Shown one piece after another: positions 1-7,150 of a stretch of DNA of 7,989 nucleotides. The notes beneath the pieces are model-generated. The model saw only the letters and a program-made list of their open reading frames with translations, did no database searches and was not told the DNA's origin. The stretch comes from Sulfurospirillaceae bacterium (GTDB taxonomy: Bacteria > Campylobacterota > Campylobacteria > Campylobacterales > Sulfurospirillaceae). The stretch is from the NCBI GenBank assembly GCA_028705785.1, contig JAQWCT010000121.1, positions 1 to 7,989 of the forward strand. The letters run 5' to 3'. The stretch's first letter is position 1. The number at the start of each line of letters is the position of its first letter. Both the position numbers and the translations under genes were made by a program.

Positions 1-957
1 AAAGACACTCTCTCCTAAGGATGCGGTGATGTCATTTCCTTTTTTTTCAACGAAAGCTTTTATTTTTGGGCTACGGTAACGCACTTTAACGAAGTAGTCG
101 CCATCTTTAAAATCCTCTCCTAGTGAGAAGTTTTGCGCTTTGACAACCCTACAAGAGAGTTCCTCTTTTTTGCCTGCGACGATAGTGTTGCTTTTGACAT
201 CTAATGAGAGTACAAAGTGTGGGTCATGTGCTCCATCGATGGTAAGCCCTTTGCGCTTGCCGATGGTGTAGTGCATATAGCCTTTATGTTCACCGATGAT
301 GTTGCCTTTAGTATCTTTAACGACCCCTTTTTGGTCAACATTCACATGTCGTTTTAAAATATCGATATAACTTTTTTCCACAAAACAAATCTCTTGAGAC
401 TCTTTATAGGTTTCCAAACTCCCAAGCCAAGGCAATTTTTCAAAAGCCAAGGGTTTGATATCGCTTTTGAGTAAATCACCCAATGGAAAGATGATTTTGG
501 CTATGACTTCAGGTTTGAGTCCAAAAAGAAAATAACTTTGGTCTTTAGACATATCAAAAGCTTCCCCAATATGTCCATTTTTAATGCGTGCATAATGCCC
601 TGTGGCGATTTTATCGCATCCTAGTTCCATCGCTTTGTCAAAGGCAAAACCAAACTTCATTTTAGGATTACAAAAAGCACATGGGTTTGGCGTGATGCCC
701 TCTTTGTAGGAGTTGACGAAGTAGTCATAGACATGCTCTTTAAAAAGTGTTTTAGCATCTACGATATGCACGGGTATATCCAAATTCTTACCCACTTTTT
801 TAACATTTTCGATATTGATAGCGTGTTTAGCCTCATCATCATGAAGTTTAAGATACATTCCTATAACTTCATAACCTTCCTCTTTTAACAAGTAGGTAGA
901 GTAACTAGAATCCACCCCACCGCTGAGTAAAACAGCGACTTTTGTTTTTTTTAACAT
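1..957 (-). CDS. mnmA: tRNA-specific 2-thiouridylase MnmA, C-terminus cut by window edge
   Basis: The frame is open from an ATG at 957 to the window edge, giving 319 residues. By comparison with Campylobacter-type MnmA about 20-30 C-terminal residues are missing. The enzyme adenylates U34 of Lys/Glu/Gln tRNAs and inserts sulfur to give 2-thiouridine in the cytoplasm. Visible motifs are the PP-loop SGGVDSS (12-18), TPNPCAFCN (89-97) with the likely catalytic Cys96, ATGHYAR (118-124), KDQSYFL (138-144), SQEICFV (187-193) with the second catalytic Cys191, and HYTIGKRKGL (229-238). The C-terminal beta-barrel begins after that. The start codon overlaps the metY end by 7 bases, and a GGAG lies about 8 bases upstream inside metY, so translation is probably coupled. 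Position 98 is Pro in CNPKMKFG, where many homologues have Arg or Lys. The family assignment is firm. Its sulfur donor is not shown by the sequence. Confidence 0.95.
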   Translation of the reverse strand, partial: MLKKTKVAVLLSGGVDSSYSTYLLKEEGYEVIGMYLKLHDDEAKHAINIENVKKVGKNLDIPVHIVDAKTLFKEHVYDYFVNSYKEGITPNPCAFCNPKMKFGFAFDKAMELGCDKIATGHYARIKNGHIGEAFDMSKDQSYFLFGLKPEVIAKIIFPLGDLLKSDIKPLAFEKLPWLGSLETYKESQEICFVEKSYIDILKRHVNVDQKGVVKDTKGNIIGEHKGYMHYTIGKRKGLTIDGAHDPHFVLSLDVKSNTIVAGKKEELSCRVVKAQNFSLGEDFKDGDYFVKVRYRSPKIKAFVEKKGNDITASLGESVF

Positions 958-2171
958 AATGCATTCTCCAAATCTTCTATTAAATCTTCGCTATCTTCGA
1001 TGCCCACAGAAAGGCGAATCATTCCCTCATGAAGGAGATACTCTTTTTTGGCTTCATCGCTAAATTCTGCATAAATGGTATGGTATGGCGCGATGGCAAG
1101 GGACTTGTTATCTTGGATATTGGTTCCTCTTTTGATAAGTTTAAGTTGGTTGAGTACGCTATATGCTGAGGCTTTATCTTCCATGGTAAAAGTCAAAATG
1201 GCACCGCCCAAACTAAACTGTTTAGAAGCTACTTCATAAGCGCTACTTATTTCTAAAAGAGGATAGTTGACAGAGACAACGCCCTTTTTGGTTTGAAGAA
1301 ACTGAGCCAGTTTAAGGGCGTTTTCACAACTTTTTTTCACACGCAAATCCATCGTTTCAATACCTAATGAGAGCATATAGGCACTTTGTGGAGGAAGAGA
1401 TGCACCAAGATTTCTAAAGGTCTCTTTTTTGAGTTTGGCTATAAAAGCATTAGGTCCAAATTTCTTGTAAAAATTGGCAATATTCGTACAATTTTTCCAA
1501 TCATAATTACCCGTATCCAAAATCAATCCGCCCAGTACCGTGCCACCACCAGAGATATATTTGGTAGCCGAGATAATCTCGATGTCGATACCATGTTTTT
1601 TAGCATCAAAAAAGTTCCATGGGCTCATCGTTGTATCGACGATTAGAAGAACATTGTGTTGTTTTAAGACCGACGAAATGGCTAAAAAGTCAGGGACAAT
1701 GAGTTGAGGATTGCTGATGCTTTCACAAAAAAACAGTTTAGTCTTCGCATCAATTTGCTTCTCAATCGCCGATAAATCATGCATATCGACATAGCGCACT
1801 TCTATCCCAAAATCAAGAAAAAATGTTTGAAAAAGGGAGAGTGAGTGCCCAAAAAGATAGTTTGTGGTGATGATATTATCACCCGTTTTAAGGAGTGCCA
1901 AAAGCGTATCGGCAATGGCTGCCATACCTGTAGCTGTGGCAACAACCCCAAAAGCATTAGAAATAGATTTTATCTTAAGTTCAAACTCTTCAACCGAAGG
2001 GTTTGAGGTTCGTGAATACATATGCCCCATTTTTTTGCCTGCAAAAACAGCCTCTAAATCTTCAGCATTCTCAAATTCAAAGGCAGCATTTTGGTAGATG
2101 GGACAACGCATTGCGCCGTGTTTATCTTTGTATCCCCATGTTGGATGCAGTGCTTTAGTTGTAAATCCCAT
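951..2171 (-). CDS. metY: O-acetylhomoserine sulfhydrylase-like PLP enzyme (MetY)
   Basis: This is a 406-residue fold-type I PLP enzyme of the Cys/Met metabolism family. It most likely forms homocysteine from O-acetylhomoserine, with HcyS thiocarboxylate as sulfur donor as shown for the Wolinella MetY. Visible motifs are NTRALH-like FTTKALH (3-9), PIYQNAAF (24-31), YSRTSNPS (52-59), the phosphate-binding TGMAA (81-85), VDTT (178-181, with Asp179 expected to contact the pyridine N), SATKY (201-205) with Schiff-base Lys204, and RLSVGIED (386-393) with the carboxylate-binding Arg386. The start is ATG 2171: AAGGAA lies 6 bases upstream and the family alignment begins here. An in-frame TTG at 2177 is less likely. 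The gene overlaps the cysG end by 17 bases. After the lysine it has SGGG where homologues usually have GGHG. Cystathionine gamma-synthase is the main alternative, but the neighbours favour MetY. Confidence 0.88.
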   Translation of the reverse strand: MGFTTKALHPTWGYKDKHGAMRCPIYQNAAFEFENAEDLEAVFAGKKMGHMYSRTSNPSVEEFELKIKSISNAFGVVATATGMAAIADTLLALLKTGDNIITTNYLFGHSLSLFQTFFLDFGIEVRYVDMHDLSAIEKQIDAKTKLFFCESISNPQLIVPDFLAISSVLKQHNVLLIVDTTMSPWNFFDAKKHGIDIEIISATKYISGGGTVLGGLILDTGNYDWKNCTNIANFYKKFGPNAFIAKLKKETFRNLGASLPPQSAYMLSLGIETMDLRVKKSCENALKLAQFLQTKKGVVSVNYPLLEISSAYEVASKQFSLGGAILTFTMEDKASAYSVLNQLKLIKRGTNIQDNKSLAIAPYHTIYAEFSDEAKKEYLLHEGMIRLSVGIEDSEDLIEDLENALC

Positions 2172-3447
2172 CTTCAATTCCTTGTAAATTAATCAATTTT
2201 CCACGCTCGCAGGGCAACACATTTTCATGTGCAGCACACTCACCGATGATGAGTACTGCTGGTGTTTGGCATAATTGTGCCATTTTATCTAATTTTCCCA
2301 CATTTCCAAGCACAACGCTTTGGTCTTCCATGTCAATTTTGGAGACAAAAGCAGCAGGAAGTGACGCATCAATCCCCGCTTTGGCGATAGCATCTTGAAT
2401 TTTCCCTGCAAAACTATGTGCCATTAAAACGATAACAGTATGGCGAGGTTGTTTTAAAAATACAACCCAATCATCATTAAAAAGCGTCTCTTTAAGATGG
2501 GCAGAAACAATCGTCACACCCTTTGAAACATCACGAATCGTAGGCACAATTCCTGCAACACTACACGCTCTAAGGGCTGAGGTAATACCATTTATCACGA
2601 CACAATCAATGCCATTTTTTGCCAAGATAGCTTTTTCTTCACCAAGTCGTCCAAATAAAGATGGGTCACCACCTTTAAGGCGACCAACAACCAATCCTTC
2701 CTTGGCATATTGCACTAAAAGAGCGTTGATTTCATCTTGGTTTTTACTGTGAAAACCCTTCTTTTTACTGACATCAAGAACCTTACATGTAAGGGGAATT
2801 AAGGCTCTAATCTCTTGTGAGACAAGGGCATCAACTAAGGCAACATCAAAAAGCTCAAAGCTTTCTAAGGCTCGCAAAGTAAGGTTTCCCACTGAACCTG
2901 TGCCACATCCTACTAAAAAGACTTTTCCCACGCCACTTTTGGCGATGGATTTGAGGCTTTCAAGGTCACGATTTTCTTTTTTGCGCTCATTTTTAAGGCG
3001 CTCTATCAAGGTGTCGAGATTTTTAGGCAAGATTTTTTCTATCTTATCACGAATGACTTGTGCCAAAGTGGGTGAACTTCCTGCACTACTGACGGCAACT
3101 TGTATGTCACCTCTTTGGGTAAGCGCACTAAAGTAAAAATCACAAAATTCAGGTCTATCCACCACATTTAAAAACAAAGATCGTTTTTTCTTAATCTCTA
3201 AAAGCACTTGTGTCACCGCATCATTGCCCGTCGCATCGATAATCATCTCGTAAGGGAGTGCGATTTCTTCGCTAAAGCTCCCTATTGTGATGGTTTTATC
3301 GTTAAAATAATCATCCAAAATTTCCTCAGCTAATACGGTAAATTCAAAGCCGACACTACTCAAGACTTTTGCCTTTTGTGCTGCTACTTTTCCAGCACCG
3401 ATAAGCAGTGTTTTTTTCTGTGTCAGCGCAACACTTAAGCATTTCAT
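2155..3447 (-). CDS. cysG: Bifunctional siroheme synthase CysG (precorrin-2 dehydrogenase/ferrochelatase + uroporphyrinogen-III methyltransferase)
   Basis: The 430-residue protein makes siroheme for the sulfite reductase encoded just upstream. The N-terminal half is the NAD-dependent dehydrogenase/chelatase: GAGKVA (17-22), DATGND (71-76), NVVDRPEFCDF (94-104) with the likely catalytic Asp97, and VAVSSAGSSP (117-126). A charged linker (about 145-170) follows, then the SAM methyltransferase: VGCGTGSVGNLT (179-190), VDALVS (205-210) with Asp206, KKKGFH (228-233), GRLKGGDPSLFGR (255-267) and NGITSA (286-291). I chose ATG 3447 because it forms an ATGA overlap with the sir stop, has an AAGGAT ribosome site about 10 bases upstream, and places the family N-terminus correctly. 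An in-frame ATG at 3471 would add 8 residues. The SAM loop deviates from the usual GxGPGD, and PGITSA has become NGITSA. The protein is slightly shorter than E. coli CysG (457 residues). Confidence 0.92.
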   Translation of the reverse strand: MKCLSVALTQKKTLLIGAGKVAAQKAKVLSSVGFEFTVLAEEILDDYFNDKTITIGSFSEEIALPYEMIIDATGNDAVTQVLLEIKKKRSLFLNVVDRPEFCDFYFSALTQRGDIQVAVSSAGSSPTLAQVIRDKIEKILPKNLDTLIERLKNERKKENRDLESLKSIAKSGVGKVFLVGCGTGSVGNLTLRALESFELFDVALVDALVSQEIRALIPLTCKVLDVSKKKGFHSKNQDEINALLVQYAKEGLVVGRLKGGDPSLFGRLGEEKAILAKNGIDCVVINGITSALRACSVAGIVPTIRDVSKGVTIVSAHLKETLFNDDWVVFLKQPRHTVIVLMAHSFAGKIQDAIAKAGIDASLPAAFVSKIDMEDQSVVLGNVGKLDKMAQLCQTPAVLIIGECAAHENVLPCERGKLINLQGIEDGIYN

Positions 3448-5717
3448 TTTTTGATTATCCTTACACGCCATCCATTGCCTTCTTTGGTGGTTGAAGCAAT
3501 GGTATGCCCTTCACCTTGAACAGATTTTGGAACATTATCGATAGGTGCGCCATCATCTAGGATGATTTCTAAGACTTCGCCACTTTTCATTTGTGCCAAA
3601 TCCATTTTGGTTTTCACAAAGTTCATAGGACATGCCACACCACTATAATCTTTAAATCTGACAGCCTCCTCAGTTTTGCTTTCCACTACTTTAAGCTCTT
3701 TTTCTTTGGCAAATTTCAAAGTATTGTCCATGCTCTCATAAAGTTTGATGACTTCATGTGCCAACTCGATAGAGCGTTCATCCGCATCTCCCTCGAGAGG
3801 TAAACCAAACGATGCATTAAGAAGCGTTGTATCGACAAAGTGTTTTTTAAAGGCTTTTAACACACCTTCTTTATCCCTAGCATCTTCACCACGGGTGACC
3901 AATAACATCCTAGCACTGAGCAATCGAATGTTTTCAAAATCTTTTACTTCTGCTTCAAGTGCTATTTTGAGGGCTTTTTTATCTGCTTCGATAAGGTCAT
4001 ACATCCCAGCGCTACACTCGCCACTTCCTTTGCCTTTAAGTGAGAAAATATCATCACAACTATAATCAAAGTAAGGATTTTTGTCATCTTTGAAAGAGGG
4101 AACCGTGTTGTATTTTTTAGTTATCTCTTCGATAATGCCACGACCATCCGCATCAACCCAGTCTGCAAAAGCGTTAAAATTCTTTACATGTAAAACCCAT
4201 GTGTGTAAGACTTCTTCTACGAAAGCGGGCACATGAAAGGCGGCTACATCGCCACATTTTTGAGCAAAAGAACTGCCATCTTCATGGATACGAGAACCTG
4301 CGATGATATTGTACGCAGGATACGAATAGCCCTCATTGCGTTGCACTTTTCCAAAAAATCCAAGGTCTGCGATTTGGTGTTTGCCACAACTGTTGGGGCA
4401 TCCTGAGAAGTGGATTTTGAAGCCTTGAATGGCATCAAAGTTGGCGACAACTTTGGCAAGTCTTTTTTGGATAGCCTCAACTGCACCTCTTGGTCGAGTA
4501 ATGCCGAGCTGACAAGTCGCCGCTCCCGTACATGCGACCATATCACCGATAACAGTTGGTCTTTTTGAGTCAACAGAGATGTTTTGGATAACATCATGGA
4601 CTTGTACCATCTCCCCAGCAGTGAGGTTGCGAAGATAAAGATTTTGGTCTGCACTGAATCGTAAAACATCTTCTCCAAATGGAGCAAGTGCGTTGGCTAA
4701 AACTCTAGCATCTTCATAGCTGATATCTCCTAGATACATAGGAACTTTACAGCCATACAAGCCCTCTTGCTTTTGCGCATACACAAATCTATTCCACCAA
4801 GTTTGATACTTCTCTTCGATGACAAAATCTTTATCAAGGGTGACTTTTCGCTCTGTTGGTGTTTCAGGAATGCTGATTTCCCAGTTACCTTCTTTTTTAA
4901 CTGCTTCTAGCTCTGCTTGCAAAAGAGTCAAAAACTGCGCTTCGCCCAACTCATCAAATAAAAATCTCAGCCTTGCCGCATGTTTGTTTTTACGGTTACC
5001 GTTTTTATCAAAGACTTGCTTGATGGCTTGTGAATATAAAAATATCTCGTTTTCAGGAATAAAGTCAGCTATCTTCGTGCCAATACGGGATTTTGCACCC
5101 ATGCCACCTGCGACAAAAAGACTAAAGCCTCTTTTACCCTCCACAATTTTGGCGATAAAACCCACATCATGAATCGTCGCATAGCCTCTATCTGCACTTG
5201 AACCACTAAAAGTGATTTTAAATTTTCGTGGCAAGGCAAATGAATCTTTTTGGTCTAGCATTTTGGAAGTGAGTACCAAAGAGTAGGGTGAAACATCAAA
5301 GAGTTCATCTTTTGCCGTTCCTCCAAGGGGGTCTGAGGAGATATTGCGAACAGTATTGCCTCCCCCTCCTCGTCCACTAAGTCCTAAGGTATGAAGCTTT
5401 TCCATAATGACAACAATGTCTTCTATCTTGACATAGTGAAGCTGTGCGCCTGCGCGTGTAGTGATATGGATATTTTTATGCGCGTATTGTTCTGCCAAAT
5501 CCGCAAGACCTAAGAGTTGCTCAGGATTAATCGCTCCACCGGCAAGTTTGATTCTGACCATATAAGTGTTGGGCTCTCGTTGCTCATACACACCAAAAGG
5601 AACACGCATTGTTTTGAAAGTTAAGCTATCAAGGGTGCCTGCTAAAAAATCTGCATGGTTTTTTTTAAATATTTCAAGGTCATCATGCACCAGTTTTGGA
5701 ATTTCATATTTACTCAT
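3444..5717 (-). CDS. sir: Sulfite reductase (siroheme/4Fe-4S, NirA/Sir type) fused to a C-terminal TusA-like domain
   Basis: This 757-residue cytoplasmic protein should reduce sulfite to sulfide with six electrons, probably from ferredoxin because no flavoprotein gene is adjacent. Residues 1-555 form the two-fold reductase: MRVPFGVY (37-44), ITTRAGAQLHYV (85-96), GRGGGGNTVRNI (115-126), and the cluster/siroheme ligands Cys396-x5-Cys402 in ACTGAATC plus Cys440-x3-Cys444 in GCPNSCGKH. A short segment with GECSAGM (566-572) and a helical region (about 575-672, SARMLLVTRG at 601-610) follow. The TusA-like domain is at about 686-757, with Cys696 in GVACPMNF. Canonical TusA has CPxP. The start overlaps the hcyD end by 8 bases and has GAGGAG 7 bases upstream. 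Nitrite reductase is the alternative activity; the sulfur-assimilation context argues for sulfite. Confidence 0.92.
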   Translation of the reverse strand: MSKYEIPKLVHDDLEIFKKNHADFLAGTLDSLTFKTMRVPFGVYEQREPNTYMVRIKLAGGAINPEQLLGLADLAEQYAHKNIHITTRAGAQLHYVKIEDIVVIMEKLHTLGLSGRGGGGNTVRNISSDPLGGTAKDELFDVSPYSLVLTSKMLDQKDSFALPRKFKITFSGSSADRGYATIHDVGFIAKIVEGKRGFSLFVAGGMGAKSRIGTKIADFIPENEIFLYSQAIKQVFDKNGNRKNKHAARLRFLFDELGEAQFLTLLQAELEAVKKEGNWEISIPETPTERKVTLDKDFVIEEKYQTWWNRFVYAQKQEGLYGCKVPMYLGDISYEDARVLANALAPFGEDVLRFSADQNLYLRNLTAGEMVQVHDVIQNISVDSKRPTVIGDMVACTGAATCQLGITRPRGAVEAIQKRLAKVVANFDAIQGFKIHFSGCPNSCGKHQIADLGFFGKVQRNEGYSYPAYNIIAGSRIHEDGSSFAQKCGDVAAFHVPAFVEEVLHTWVLHVKNFNAFADWVDADGRGIIEEITKKYNTVPSFKDDKNPYFDYSCDDIFSLKGKGSGECSAGMYDLIEADKKALKIALEAEVKDFENIRLLSARMLLVTRGEDARDKEGVLKAFKKHFVDTTLLNASFGLPLEGDADERSIELAHEVIKLYESMDNTLKFAKEKELKVVESKTEEAVRFKDYSGVACPMNFVKTKMDLAQMKSGEVLEIILDDGAPIDNVPKSVQGEGHTIASTTKEGNGWRVRIIKK

Positions 5718-6105
5718 AAGTTATCTCCTCTTTTTCAACGATGCCGTTTTTAATTTTAAATGACTTCACATCAGGAGTTTCACCCGCTAAAGAGATGATG
5801 AGATAGCTAATGCTTGGGTCATATGCCAATTTTATATCTTCTTCCGAAGGACGAGCTGGTGTTTCAGGGTGGGAATGGTACGCTGCAAGAAGTCGCAAAC
5901 CCTCTTTTTGTGTTTTTTTAAAAGCATCAAATTGTTCCTGTGGGTCAAAGCTAAAATGCTCAGCACTATTGTCAATATTTTTCATAGCAATAGCGTATTT
6001 TACCTCGCCATTGAGCCCTGCAAGGTATCCGCAAGCTTCAATAGGTGCATCTTTTAGGGCATGGGCAACGATGTCATCATAGACATTTTGAGGTATTTTT
6101 ATCAT
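5710..6105 (-). CDS. hcyD: JAMM/Mov34-family metalloprotease HcyD
   Basis: The 131-residue protein is a single-domain JAB1/MPN+ zinc protease. It has the full catalytic set: Glu23 in PIEACGY, then His77, His79, Ser87 and Asp90 in YHSHPETPARPSEED, which fits HxH-x7-SxxD. In the Wolinella pathway HcyD removes the C-terminal Ala from HcyS and later releases homocysteine from the HcyS-homocysteine adduct. HcyS here ends in Ala, so a substrate is encoded two genes upstream. The start ATG overlaps the hcyF stop as ATGA with only a weak ribosome site, which suggests coupling. The stop overlaps the sir start. Related cysteine-pathway proteases of the Mec+ type are the nearest alternative naming. There is no signal peptide, so it should act in the cytoplasm. 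Confidence 0.9.
   Translation of the reverse strand: MIKIPQNVYDDIVAHALKDAPIEACGYLAGLNGEVKYAIAMKNIDNSAEHFSFDPQEQFDAFKKTQKEGLRLLAAYHSHPETPARPSEEDIKLAYDPSISYLIISLAGETPDVKSFKIKNGIVEKEEITYE
5725..5730 (-). promoter_or_regulatory. Shine-Dalgarno of sir inside hcyD
   Basis: On the minus strand GAGGAG lies 7 bases before the sir ATG at 5717. It encodes the Glu-Glu near the HcyD C-terminus. With the 8-base ATGAGTAA overlap it indicates that sir can both initiate efficiently by itself and be reached by re-initiating ribosomes. Confidence 0.7.
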
Positions 6106-6908
6106 CGCTTCATCTCACAAACCACCGCTTCGTAATCGCGAAGTTCTTTAATTCCCTCTCCACCACACACACGGCATTTTGGGTTTTTTTTGAAATTGAT
6201 ATTTCTAAAGCTCATGGCTTTTGCATCAAAACTTAGAAGACGGTTATACAAAGGCTCACCCACGCCCACGATGACTTTTAAAGCCTCCGTTGCTTGAATA
6301 GTTCCAAGCATCCCAGCAACCGCTCCTAAAATCCCCGCACTTGAACAAGTTGGTATAGCATTAGCAGGTGGAGGGCTATCAAATACACATGCATAACACG
6401 CACTCTCATGCGGTTTTATCGTCATCGTTTGTCCGCCAAATCTTAAAATACCACCATGAGAATAGGGCTTATTGGCGATGATACACGCATCGTTGATAAG
6501 AAACTTCGCTGAAAAATTATCAGTTCCATCGATAATAAAATCATAGCCTTTGACAATCTCTAAGATATTAGAAGCATCAAGCATTGTTTGATAAACGGTT
6601 ACTTTGATGTTCGGGTTGATAGCTTCCATCTTTCGTTTGGCAGAGATGACTTTAGCCGTGCCCACTTCACTCGTCGTATGAATCACTTGTCGTTGCAAGT
6701 TACTCAAATCCACCACATCGCCATCGACGATACCTATCTCACCAACTCCTGCGGCGGCTAGATAAAGTGCCACTGGAGAGCCAAGCCCTCCAGCGCCTAT
6801 GATAAGCACTTTGGAATTAAGGATTTTTTCTTGTCCTTCAATGCCGACATCTTCAAGGATAATGTGCCTAGAGTATCTCTCTAACTCTTCATCACTAAAA
6901 TCTCTCAC
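6102..6908 (-). CDS. hcyF: ThiF/MoeB-like sulfur-carrier adenylyltransferase HcyF
   Basis: This 268-residue E1-like enzyme should use ATP to adenylate the C-terminal glycine of HcyS, priming it for sulfide attack. It opens with RYSRHIIL (11-18), the classical ThiF/MoeB start. It then has the nucleotide loop GAGGLGS (38-44), DLSNLQRQ (67-74), DGTDNF (127-132), and a probable zinc site from two CxxC pairs, Cys171/174 (CYAC) and Cys245/248 (CRVC). Cys188 lies in PTCSSAGILG. There is no rhodanese domain, unlike MOCS3-type proteins, which fits direct use of sulfide. The start is GTG, overlapping the hcyS stop as GTGA and preceded by GGAGGTG. By sequence alone it could be MoeB or ThiF. The HcyF call rests on the adjacent HcyS with its Ala tail, HcyD, Sir and MetY. 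Confidence 0.88.
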   Translation of the reverse strand: MRDFSDEELERYSRHIILEDVGIEGQEKILNSKVLIIGAGGLGSPVALYLAAAGVGEIGIVDGDVVDLSNLQRQVIHTTSEVGTAKVISAKRKMEAINPNIKVTVYQTMLDASNILEIVKGYDFIIDGTDNFSAKFLINDACIIANKPYSHGGILRFGGQTMTIKPHESACYACVFDSPPPANAIPTCSSAGILGAVAGMLGTIQATEALKVIVGVGEPLYNRLLSFDAKAMSFRNINFKKNPKCRVCGGEGIKELRDYEAVVCEMKR

Positions 6909-7111
6909 GCACCACCTCCCATGAAATATAAAAAGTTAATGTCATCACCTTCTTTGACAATAGTTGCTGCATACTCATCTTGTTTTAAAAATTCATCATT
7001 AAGCTGAACAGAAACCATCTCAGGCATCTCGACATTTTCAACAACTAATAACTCTGTGATACTAAGACCATCTCGTAATTCTTTGGCTTCGCCATTTATC
7101 GTAATTTTCAT
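6905..7111 (-). CDS. hcyS: ThiS/MoaD-like sulfur carrier protein HcyS, with C-terminal Ala extension
   Basis: This is a 68-residue ubiquitin-fold protein. It begins MKITINGE, as many ThiS proteins do, and ends FMGGGA. ThiS and MoaD normally finish on Gly-Gly, so the final Ala68 must be removed before Gly67 can be adenylated. This is the arrangement reported for HcyS-Ala of Wolinella succinogenes. The mature carrier would bear a thiocarboxylate on Gly67 and donate sulfur to O-acetylhomoserine through MetY. The ATG at 7111 has AGGA 5 bases upstream. It is the first gene after the structured cysN spacer, and its last codons supply the hcyF ribosome site. A role in thiamine synthesis is a poorer fit, because no thiG, thiH or other thiamine gene is present in the window. 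Confidence 0.88.
   Translation of the reverse strand: MKITINGEAKELRDGLSITELLVVENVEMPEMVSVQLNDEFLKQDEYAATIVKEGDDINFLYFMGGGA
6914..6919 (-). promoter_or_regulatory. Shine-Dalgarno of hcyF inside the HcyS Gly-Gly codons
   Basis: On the minus strand GGAGGT (part of a 7-base anti-SD match GGAGGTG, 6919-6913) lies 5 bases before the GTG start at 6908. The same six bases are the codons for Gly65 and Gly66 of HcyS. This strong site fixes the unusual GTG start and couples carrier and activating enzyme. Confidence 0.75.
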
Positions 7112-7128
7112 TTTTTTCCTTTTGTTTT

Positions 7129-7150
7129 AAATTAAAAGCACCAAAGGTGC
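7129..7150 (-). terminator. Small terminator-like hairpin just before hcyS
   Basis: Read on the minus strand, GCACC-TTT-GGTGC (7150-7138) forms a perfect 5-bp GC-rich stem with a 3-base loop, followed directly by TTTTAATTT. This is the order of a rho-independent terminator acting in the direction of the genes. It is short and its U-tract is broken, so partial read-through or attenuation between cysN and hcyS is more likely than a full stop. There is no T-tract on the other side, so it is not bidirectional. Confidence 0.4.

Noticed and set aside
2172..2177. TTG start of metY at 2177
   Set aside because: ATG 2171 is two codons downstream and has AAGGAA at ideal spacing.
3448..3471. Eight-residue N-terminal extension of CysG from ATG 3471
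   Set aside because: ATG 3447 gives an ATGA overlap, a better-placed ribosome site and the normal family N-terminus.
3745..4065. 106-residue plus-strand open frame opposite the sir linker region
   Set aside because: Antisense shadow of sir with no family motif or convincing ribosome site.
4244..4687. 147-residue minus-strand open frame within sir
   Set aside because: A different frame of the same DNA that encodes the invariant sulfite reductase cysteines; it has no domain signature.
4819..5172. 117-residue plus-strand open frame opposite sir
   Set aside because: It lies wholly within the well-supported sir coding frame, has no recognisable motif, and its Ser/Leu/Lys-rich content looks like the complement of a real gene.
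6102..7111. Thiamine (ThiS/ThiF) or molybdopterin (MoaD/MoeB) synthesis genes
   Set aside because: The folds fit, but no other thiamine or molybdopterin gene is nearby, while the Ala tail, JAMM protease, Sir and MetY match the homocysteine pathway.
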